From assembly GCA_037349105.1 (NCBI GenBank), contig JAYJMM010000041.1, positions 2,852,001 through 2,916,000 of the forward strand: a stretch of 64,000 bases of DNA, written 5' to 3'. Below the pieces are notes generated by a model. It was not told the DNA's origin. It searched no databases and saw nothing but the letters and a program-made list of their open reading frames with translations. The translations under genes were made by a program, and so were the position numbers. This document shows positions 23,311 through 32,349 of the stretch, piece by piece. How positions within the stretch are numbered: position 1 is the stretch's first letter; every line of letters begins with the position of its first letter. The DNA comes from Limnomonas spitsbergensis (taxonomy: Eukaryota > Chlorophyta > Chlorophyceae > Chlamydomonadales).

Positions 23311-23819
23311 TAAATTTCAAATCAAATTAAGTACGGTAGATGAATGGTAGCTGAACTGTGCAGCCCGGGCCCCAGGCCAAGCCCCAGGAATCCGAGGGAG
23401 GTTCATAGGTGCTCACTCTGTAGGTGCTCCAGGCAGCGGCCTGAGCAGCTTCATTGACGTCATCAGCTGTGCATGCCACGACTCATGCAGCCTCCAGTTG
23501 ACAGGTGGCAAGGCCGGATGCCAGTAACCAGGCAGCTACCTCAGCAGCTGCAATTCCGGCATTGTCAGAGGTGGGGTTGATGCAGATCTCGAACGCCACC
23601 GCTAGCAGTCACCGTCCTCCTCTAAATGGCTTGGCTGCGTCTAGGCGCACAACCGTCCGTGTGGTTAAGATAAATGGGACTAAAATCGTTACATCATTGA
23701 TCCAACGAAAGGAACATGATACCCCGGGTGACATGCCATGTGACGATGAAGGCAGCAATGCACTGATAAGCTCGGGTATGCACCGTTCTAAACTGATTGG
23801 CTCGGCGGCACGCAAAATG

Positions 23820-24655
23820 GATTTAAGGCCTCTACTCGTCCTTGGCTCTGTTTTCCCCTTTCCGTGCGCCTGTGTGTTTTTGTGGGGGGGGGCCCCTCTC
23901 TTTTGTGTTTAGCTCTCTGTTTCCTTTCCCCTCAGTTTTCCCCTCCCAACTCCCTTGTTGGACGCCTACGCAGCCGAGCCTTCACCTATGCACGTATTCA
24001 GGTCAATACTTAGCCCAGCCCAACTGTGCATGTATGGCCCCGATAAGATAGTGCTTAAGCGTGTCCAGGATTTCAAGTTATTGGGCATCATTCAGCACGA
24101 GAGCGGCAGCATGAGGAAGGCCATGCAAGGTAGAGAGGTGCCTTTCGCTACCGCGTTGCACCATGTCCGCCGCATGGCCGCCAAGGTGCACCTCAGGCAT
24201 CATCTGCCTACACGCATCCGGTTGGCGTCTGTCTATGCAGCGCCTGTGGCCAACTACGGTGATGTGGTGTGGGCCACCGATCACCTTAGGCCGCGGCATT
24301 ACCTCAAGAGCAAAATGCAGTCCAGCTTCCTCCAGCATCTACGCCAGGCTGCAGGGCTACCTCCATCCGCTGCGAGTTGGGGGGTCGTGAGGGAGCTGCA
24401 GATCCAGCCGTTACAGCGCAGTTGGTGGCAGCATGTACTTTGCTTCTACAACGTAGCGGTCGGACCAGCAGCACAGCAAGGCAGCCCACTCATGGCGGCA
24501 GCCATGGCGGCCGACATGCAGCTCGCTGTCAGGCAGGGCACCAGAGGGCGCAATTGGTGCAGTGATTTGCTAGGTGCCTTGCTAGGGCTGGGATCAGCCG
24601 ATCTCAAACTGCGTCAGACGGCAACTGACTTACAGCCGCCGCCTGTCAGAGATGT
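23820..24655 (+). pseudogene. Reverse transcriptase 3' fragment, copy 2
   Basis: From about 24020 the frame reads QLCMYGPDKIVLKRVQDF, then LLGIIQHESGSM, RRMAAKV and YAAPVANYGDVVWAT, parallel to the 3' half of the element at 2950-4566. The catalytic YADD region is missing. The T/C-rich sequence at 23840-23960 ending in the words GCAGCCGAGCC is another tail-like segment joined directly in front. The copy is truncated at 24653 by a reversed tail. Confidence 0.7.
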
Positions 24656-24780
24656 CAATAACGTTACACCTCTGGGCCCGCTCAAAGCTTGGCCGCGTGG
24701 GCGCCGAACTGTTCAGAAGATTTGGCATACGCCCTACGAGACTTTTTGAGCAAGGCCCAGAGGTGTTACGTCATTGACTC
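24653..24780. repeat. Head-to-head retroelement tails
   Basis: A reversed tail (24653-24712) and a forward tail (24744-24779) face each other about 30 bp apart and form an imperfect palindrome. This suggests two independent 3'-end insertions or an inversion. Confidence 0.55.
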
Positions 24781-25964
24781 GTCCATGAGAAAGACCCATA
24801 CAAGTGGAAGAGGCGAATTTCCACAGATTTATTAAGTTTGGGAGTCTGAAAGGTCGAGCGCGTTAGTGTTACTCTCAACCCCAACCAGGGCATAAAATGT
24901 TGAGAGATTGAACCCGCCACATGACATTCTCTCTCCCCCCTGCCTATATCTCTGGGGTCCGTGCGTGTCCGCCCCCGTCACATAGGAGGGTGGCCTGGCT
25001 GCACCATGGTCCTGGCTGTGCATGGTAGCTGATGAGCTTAGTCATTACCTACCAGCCCCACGCAACCGGGCGTTCAGCAGGGCCCATCTGGTATGCACCG
25101 TTATAAACTTCAAACCCAACGGCTGATCCGCCGCAAGCAACTGACAAAGGCAGGGCAAATCCATTTCACACGACTGTCACACGGAGAGATGGGTCCTATG
25201 TTTACTGATAGATATCGGAACATGTAGCCCAAATCACCGATTTTTCCTGACCTTCTTGGTTCTGGGCTAAACGCAGATGGAAATACCTGCCATAACTGAG
25301 CGACGGGGAATCCAGTTCGGCGGGGTGTGGGAGTTTTAGTTGTATTACTATACCGGTATGTCAATGACGTTATTATACCTCTGGGGCATGCTGATGAAGC
25401 TCGGCCATGCTAATGAAGCTCGGCCACGTCGGCAAACAAAAAGTCAGTTAAAATTGCCAAGGGAGAAGGCACAAGAGGAAAGAAAGGATAGCAAGTTCAC
25501 CCACCAAACAACCAGAACACAAAGTCTGGCAAACCGTATCCCCTGCTCCTGAAGAGACTAGCCTTTATGAAGTTAAACTACAAGTTGCAGGAAACCAGGG
25601 CCTCTCACCCCTGCCTGCAGGCTCTCCGACTGTACCGGTTTGTAATTAGGTTTTAACCTGGTGACAGATTTGGTCTCACGACGACCCCTTACATATTCCA
25701 AAATGTGACATGTATGAAATTCATTTTCATTATAGCCTGGAAACTTGTTAACTGCATCGTTCACACGATTAGGAATCCATCAGCATTTAACTTCGGCCAC
25801 TCTTGGGCAACAACCCCGACATAAAATCTTAAAATTTTGGCTGCACCCCCTGGCTAAAGCCCTAGCATACAATATAAAAACTTAGGATGCAACCCTAGCA
25901 TAAAATCTGAAAACTTAGGACGCAACCCTATAATAAAATCTAGAAACTTAGGCTACAACCCTAG
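24781..25964. other. No supported gene; one retroelement tail
   Basis: A reversed tail variant lies at 25360-25434 with a short internal duplication (AATGAAGCTCGGCCA twice). Degenerate repeats with AAAATCT-AAAACTTAGG and GCAACCCTAG words occupy 25800-25964 and grade into the satellite that follows. No exon was recognised. Confidence 0.45.
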
Positions 25965-26325
25965 ACCTTCAGATCTGAAGACTTCACACAGGCTACAACC
26001 CTAGACCTTCAGATCTGAAGACTTCACGCAGGCTACAACTCTAGACCTTCAGATCTGAAGACTTCACGCAGGCTACAACTCTAGATCTTCAGATCTGAAG
26101 ACTTCACACAGGCTACAACCCTAGACCTTCAGATCTGAAGACTTCACGCAGGCTACAACTCTAGACTTTCAGATCTGAAGACTTCACACAGGCTACAACC
26201 CTAGACCTTCAGATCTGAAGACTTCACGCAGGCTACAACTCTAGACCTTCAGATCTGAAAACTTCACACAGGCTACAACCCTAGACCTTCAGATCTGAAA
26301 ACTTCACGCAGGCTACAACCCTAGC
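25965..26325. repeat. 40-bp satellite with a perfect palindrome
   Basis: About nine tandem 40-bp units: GGCTACAACYCTAGACCTTC, then AGATCTGAAGACTTCACRCA. Each unit contains the perfect 14-bp palindrome CTTCAGATCTGAAG. The left flank (25800-25964) holds diverged relatives of the unit, so the array has grown from an older degenerate repeat. It lies about 330 bp beyond the 3' end of TIR-ARM 2. Confidence 0.9.
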
Positions 26326-26658
26326 ATCGATGAAACCTGAAATCAACATCATACATCCAAATGACACCAAAGGCCTTCCAAGCTGCTCAGTTCCTCACTG
26401 ACCAAAAAGGGGCAAGCACACACTTACATGGCGCCATGCAAGCGACAGCAATAGCATATATATGTGATCACAGCAAACAGACGTGCTATCTATGTCATGT
26501 TCCGGATGGAGGAGCGTATTCCACAGAACGACACAGAATGAAGTATCGAAGCCGTGAAGCACCAAGGAAAGTAGCCTAGCTAGCTAGCCACTTTCTTGCT
26601 TGGGTTTTTCTTCCAAGCAATGCCTCTGGCATAAAACCCTGGCAATGCAACAGAGACA
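26326..26658. other. 3' flank of TIR-ARM 2
   Basis: No exon seen; probable 3' untranslated and intergenic sequence of the minus-strand gene. Confidence 0.4.
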
Positions 26659-29600
26659 TCAAGCTCCAATGAAAGGTTGTGTCAGCAAGCATAAGGGACG
26701 TTCCGCCGCCTCTCGCACGCATGGCACAGTTGACGTCGCCATCTTTGTCAACTGGGCGATGGCGTCTCCAGGAGTAGAGGCGATCTTGTCCCTGATCTCC
26801 ACGTTGGCTGCCGCAAGGCCCCACAACATATTTGCAGCACAGATCTGCACTACCTCTGAGGTGTCAGCGCTCAACAAGGCCACGATCTAGATGACTGCAC
26901 CTGGAGTATTAGCAATCTTTACAATGTTCTCTGCACTCAGTGAAAGGGCGGTCAATACCCCCGCTGCCTTCACCTGCAGAGGCAGCTCGCTTGAGCTCAG
27001 CAATACGATCAGCTGATTGATGGCACCATGAGCATCAACGATCTTGGCTTGGTTCCCCTCGTGCAGGACAAGGCTGCATAACGCCTGCACTGCATATTCT
27101 TGCACTATCATGGATGGTGAGCTCAACATGACAACCAGCTGGGCGATGGCACCAGGAGTTTCGCCAATCTTGATCTTGTTCTCCTCATTTCTTGCAAGGC
27201 AACACAGCGCCATCACTCCTCTCTGTTGCAACTCCTCCATGCTCGACGCTGACAAGGCGACCAGGCGGGTCAAGGCTCCAGGAGCATCCGCAATCCTGGC
27301 ATGGTTCCCAACATTGGTTGCAAGGTTGAATAGCAAAGCTGCTGCTGGCTCCTGCACCCTGGCTGAGCTCATCAAGACCAGCTGGGCGATGGCACCATGC
27401 GTACCAGCAATCTTGACCTGATTCTTCTCATCGCCGTTCGCCAGGTTGATCAACAGCTTTATTGCATTCTTCTGCACGTCCTCTGAACTTGTGCTCAGCA
27501 AGTCGACCAGTCGGGGAATGGCTCCGGGAGTCTCAACGATCGCGAGATGGTTCCCAAAATTGGTGGCAAGGACCGAAAGCATATACACTGCCTCCACCTG
27601 CATGCTTGTTGAGCTCGACAAGACCAACAGCTGGCTGATGGCCCCATGGGAACTAGCAATCCGGACCTGATTCTCCTCATTCCTTTCTGCTAGGTTCCTC
27701 AACACATGAAGAGCATTCTCCTGCACCTCCTCTACCCTTGAGCTCAGTAAATCGACCAGTCGGGGGAAGGCTCCAGGAGCATCAGCAACCTTGTTCCGGT
27801 GCACGACCCTGTGTGTCATGTTCCAAAGCGTCATCGATGCAGATTCCTGAGTTGACATTGAGCTTGAGCTCAGTAGGACGACCAGCTGCTGGATGGCTCC
27901 AGGGGCATCGGCAACTTTCTTCAGGTTCTCGACCGTTTCTGTGATGCTCCGGAACACCAACGCTGCACTTTCCTGGATTCTCATTGAGCTTGAGCTCAGT
28001 AGGACAACCAGCTGGGGGATGGCTCCGAGAGCATCGGCGATCTTGACCTGGCTCTTGTCATCCAGCGCACGACTTGACAATGCACCTGCGGCGATATCCT
28101 GCTCCAACTTCTTGGGTGAGAAAAGCTTGGCCACGATTCTTTCGATGGCAGAGGGCTTCTTTTCCGCAACCTGGTTCACATATACAGGCAGTTTCAGTGT
28201 GCAATAATGTGATTGTGCAATGTGAATATCAGGCACCTTTTGGTAATGCACGCGCTCAGGAATGAGTAATGCTCGCGCTTATGAGCATCGTCATTCAGCA
28301 CCATACCAGAGGGAGTCGAGGGCACCCTCCCACCATGCGCTTGGTGTGTCTCCTGCTCATTCAGCGCAGGCCAATGTTTCTTTTTTCGAGATACAGCTAC
28401 ATGTCAGCTTCACTCTGGCTTCTGACCAGAGGCCCCAGTTGCGGCCAGCAAAACTGCCATGGGCACCAGTCAAAGGCCGGTCCTGGTTTGGTCTCAATCG
28501 GGCCTTTGGTGGCCGTGGGGCGGCTAGCCGAAGGTGGACTTGTAGCCGAAAAAAGAAACACTGGTGCAGGCAGGTATTCCATCCCCCCGGATGATTCAGG
28601 AAGTGAAAAAATAGTTGTTGATGATGCAAGCGTTTTCAGCCCTCTTTCCCAAATGCAAATTCAAATTCAAATGACTTGCTTGCCTGCCAGTAAGTGCCCC
28701 ACCCATGTTGAGAGGTAGCGGGGGTGAGGCACACAAATTATCACCGGTCTGAGATTCTATTATAGCGAATAGCGGTACTGGGTACAGGTGCGGGATTGTT
28801 CTCTTAGAACCGAAATTCCTTGAAAGCCCAATGCAGACATGAATATTTTCCTGATTTTCAGAGTCTTAGCGGGCTCCTAGTACTCCCATGATAGTCTTTA
28901 CTGTGTTTGATGGCATAGCATTGTTTTTTTGTTGCCAAGCTACTGTACCAGTTGTACATAGTGCCACATAAAACAACCACCGTCGGGAGCCCTTGCATCA
29001 TACGTTCCATGAAGCGATCCATTCCCATCGCTGCCTTAGATATGCTGAGACTCCTGTCCTTCGATTGTAGCCGATCAAATTATGATTCACCCTTGCAGGG
29101 CAACTGACGGAGCCTGGATTGCCTACGTCTTCTCCAACGATGCACCCTAGTTTGTCTTACCTTAGCTCTTGATGGGCTACCGGCCTCCTCTGTAGGCAAG
29201 ATTATTTTGCCGGGGGGCTCGGGGTATAGGCTGTTCAGCAAGATCTTCAGCTCCAACATCACCTTACAATAAAAGGCAGGGGGGGGGAAAGACAGGGATT
29301 GGGTTCCAAGGCTTCAGATTTTTACTTAGCAGCTTATTTGCAGCCCTTCACATTTGATCCTCCTCACATTACAAGGCTCTGCATCGTCATAACAGCACGT
29401 ATGCGGCAATCCATCGAGTAGGCACAGCCCTAGACTCGGACATGCTCACCAGGGACCAGTGTTTATTGTTTCGGCTACAAATCTAGCCTTGAAAGGCCGC
29501 CCTGCGGCTGCCAACGGGCCATTTAGGACCAAACCTGGATCGGCCTACGACTGGTGGACACAACAGCAAGGCTGGCCACAAATGGGGCCTCTGGCCTGCG

Positions 29601-31366
29601 GCCAGAGTGTAGCTGACATGTAGCTGAGTCTCGAAAAAAGAAACTTAGCCAGGGACAGCGCACACAGCTTCACCCACAAATCCAATATGTCCCATTAGAT
29701 ATGCTGACCTCATCAGAAAAAGACAAGTATCCTTGTACAAGGAAACTAGCTTAAGTCCCGCCACACCATGACACACCGGCAGAGGAAAAGCTCGGGCAGA
29801 TCCACTCACAAGAAAGAAATAAAGCTATGCCCTATAAGGGCGTGGAGGTTCAGTAAACAGTACAGCTTGGAGCAGATCCACCATGCCCCGCCCACTCATC
29901 ATGTTAACATGCTCACCTCATCAAACCAGGAGTACTGCCGTACTTGCCATGCTCCGCTCCGGGGGATGTAGTCAAGGGACGACATCACCTGCTCCAGGTG
30001 TGACGGAGGATACACGCCGCTGTGGACAATGGGGATCAGGACCTGGGCATGCAGAGGGAACAAAAGCGGCACTTCGGCATGATGGAACATCAGCGCGTCC
30101 AAAAATAGAAAGAGAGAAAACTACGCACCGAAGGGAAAGGTTGAGGAAACAGCATGTCCGTCTTACGGCGCACACCATGGGCCGTAAGATGGACATGGTG
30201 TGCAGTTCGCCCAGCATTTGGCATGTCTCATATCATGTTTCCAGCATGCACCGAAGGTACGTGCATGTTTCTTCGAAACCAGAACAGACACCCTGACTCC
30301 ACCGCATGAGACAGTTTTAGAGCCTGCCCACTGTGTGTCAACAGGCCAGAAGTAGCCCTTCGACATCCAGCCAGCGGCAGAGGGCAGAAACTCGGCTAGC
30401 ACCAGCAGCTTCAACATTCGTCTCAGGAGCCTTGGGGGTCGATAATCTGGACGCAGATGATCAGCACAGGTGCTGCACTGATCTACACTATGGCCGGTAA
30501 CGGCGCGGATGTGGCTTCCACCCAGGCTGTGATGTTTCCTCAACTCTCACGCCTACCATGGGGCGTAGCTTTTCTTTCTTTCTATGGCCAGCGGTTTCTG
30601 TGGGGGCTCTGCCGAAACAAGAGGACGGCACATACCGGTAGAGAGCATTGGGGGTCATTCATGAAGACTGCATGTGAAATACATGTCGAGATTGATTGGG
30701 ATCGTCAGACTCGTTATCAGAATCACTTTCTGTGATCATGATGTACATGGCTTAGGGTTCTAGTACCAAGGGGGTCGTCCCCACCTTGCCCCTCATGTGA
30801 GCCAGGGAGAACTCTGCGCGCTCGTACTTGGATGTGCCGTAGCGGTCAGAGCAGACGGCGATGAACACCGAGCATTGCTTGAGGGCCTCTTGAGAGACTC
30901 TGACCCAGTCAGCCTCACCCTGCATTGGCGGGGAAGTCAAAACAAGAATTTAATACTGTAAGAAAATATTATGGTAGCACGATACGGCACAGGACTGAAC
31001 CACATGGTACAGGTTACGCCGGATTGTGTTACCAAGGTAGCACAATACAGCATATTTAGCCAGATTGTGCCAACATACAAATATGCACATCGGAATTAGC
31101 AGTGAGCCGTCAACAAAGCGGTGGATGGGGGGGGATTTCTCTCTACGCCCTCAGCCTATCAACCAGATGTGCTCATAATCCTCACACATTTCCATGGCTG
31201 CAGCAGTTTGTTCATTTGAGTTCTAATGCACACCGGCAGGATTTGATCGACCAAGTATACAGACCAGCCGTCCGCCACCAACGCCCCGAACAACTGGTTT
31301 GCAAAGCCGTCTCCGGTGCCACCCGAGTCACATGAACGACATGAGATCATGATGTCCCATAGCTGC
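26659..31366 (-). CDS. TIR-ARM protein 2, with in-frame TAG
   Basis: The exons are 31366-31234, 30919-30785, 30042-29917, 29262-29161 and 28170-26659 on the minus strand. Lengths of the first, second and fourth exons (133, 135, 102) equal those of TIR-ARM 1; the third is one codon longer. The TIR domain reads WDIMISCRSCDS, DGWSVYL, CSVFIAVCSDRYGTSKYERA with the same following EF, and VLIPIVHSGVYPP, keeping the putative catalytic Glu. The last exon holds eleven armadillo repeats of the APGAIxQLVxLL type. A TAG at 26887-26889 interrupts the tenth repeat where repeats normally have Gln, so a single CAG-to-TAG change is likely; 75 more codons follow in frame to a TGA at 26659. The N-terminal exon is unresolved. 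The gene could be a recent pseudogene, make a protein shortened by about 75 residues, or be intact in another allele. Confidence 0.78.
26887..26889 (-). other. In-frame TAG in TIR-ARM 2
   Basis: The codon is 428 of 504 in the ARM exon, in the context GAVI-stop-IVALLS, against GAI(Q)LVxLLS in the other repeats. The downstream frame keeps repeat spacing and motif, so reading frame was maintained until recently. Confidence 0.85.
28372..28563 (-). mobile_element. hAT-like MITE, 192 bp, copy 1
   Basis: Terminal inverted repeats start CARTGTTTCTTTTTTCG. The flanking 8 bp are GCGCAGGC (28364-28371) and GTGCAGGC (28564-28571), a target duplication with one mismatch. An 8-bp duplication and CA-TG ends fit the hAT superfamily. 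The element lies in the last intron of TIR-ARM 2, in opposite orientation to the copy at 29457-29648. Confidence 0.75.
29457..29648 (+). mobile_element. hAT-like MITE, 192 bp, copy 2
   Basis: Same length and family as the copy at 28372-28563, inverted relative to it. It is flanked by a perfect 8-bp duplication, CCAGGGAC, at 29449-29456 and 29649-29656. It lies in the third intron of TIR-ARM 2. Fragments of the same family occur near 7745-7845 and 46905-46990. Confidence 0.8.
29790..29880 (-). repeat. Short interspersed repeat, reversed copy
   Basis: Read on the minus strand, this follows the 5388-5485 repeat: GGATCTGCTCCAAGCTGTACTG, in blocks, to GGGCATAGCTTTATTTCTTTC-like sequence. It is the most diverged copy and sits in an intron of TIR-ARM 2. 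Confidence 0.4.
30490..30585 (+). repeat. Short interspersed repeat, copy in TIR-ARM 2 intron
   Basis: Reads GGTAACGGCGCGGATGTGGC, then CAACTCTCACGCC and GGGGCGTAGCTTTTCTTTC in blocks; closest to the reversed copy at 40378-40470. Confidence 0.55.
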
Positions 31367-32349
31367 CTGCAAGGTTCACATCAGCGCTCATGTGCTGCTA
31401 TGAGGATGTGCCATGCATGCATGCATGCATGCATTCGTAGAAAAATAATTAAGCTACCCAGATCATCTTGCAGCAGGACAGGCGTGTGCATATCCGTTCG
31501 GCTCGGAAGAAGCTGCGACATGCTGATGCCTTTCAAAAAAATCAAATGCCTCTGAAGTCCACCCTGGGAATTACATCAGCTAACGGTATCGGAGGGAAGC
31601 TAAAAAAAAGGATGGTTATATCAAGGAAGCAGGCATTGAAAGCTCTTCATGCTTGAATCTCTAATAACTCGATGGCACTGTGAGCGACTCACATTTGCAC
31701 AGCGTCCATGTTTATTGGACCGGCCCAGAGCGTATGGTCAAGCTTGATTGATGCCACCCGCTATCTCAGTGCCCTCATGAAGAAAGCTGGTAGTGGTCGC
31801 ATGCTCATTTGCATAATCAATTGATCATCCCTGATGAGACCAGGGGGGAGGCTGGATTGCAGGGGAGCGATATGGGGATAGGGAGAGGCACACCCAAGAC
31901 CTAGTGTGTCATGATCTGTGCTGTAAGGACAGCTTTTATGACTCGTGAGAGCCCTTACAGTGTTTCTGAGCGATCTTGTCACTCCTCAGGCACCCGTGGC
32001 GAAGATTCAGGACATTTCTTACCTCAGTTTGGATGAAAGTAATGTGGATCAGTCGTGAAGCCTTAGCTGCGGTTGCACACGCTGAATAAAACGAGCGGCA
32101 TATGGTATCCTAATCTTCCAAGCTTAAAATGGATATGTCCTTATAGAGAATGGGCATACACACGATCCCCTGATGAGATGTAGCGGAGGCAGAAGCAAAG
32201 GAACTGAGGAAGTCTTCATACTGTTCACACCTCTCAGGAACCGCCGTACATACGTCCCTTCACACTGGGACCTGCGTCCGACGACGCCGGAAGCAACAGC
32301 AGCTGACGCGCAACACTTCACGAACAGTGAATACACATATCGCGATAAA
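31367..32349. other. Divergent intergenic region, TIR-ARM 2 and AATF
   Basis: This separates the minus-strand TIR-ARM 2 from the plus-strand AATF gene and should hold both 5' ends, including the unresolved first TIR-ARM exon. A short ATGC tandem run lies at 31413-31434. About 31700-32090 weakly resembles the 130-1180 dispersed block (shared GATCAGTCGTGAAG). No TATA-like element was assigned. Confidence 0.4.

Noticed and set aside
25965..26325. CRISPR array
   Set aside because: Units are head-to-tail identical with no unique spacers, no cas genes, and the context is eukaryotic.
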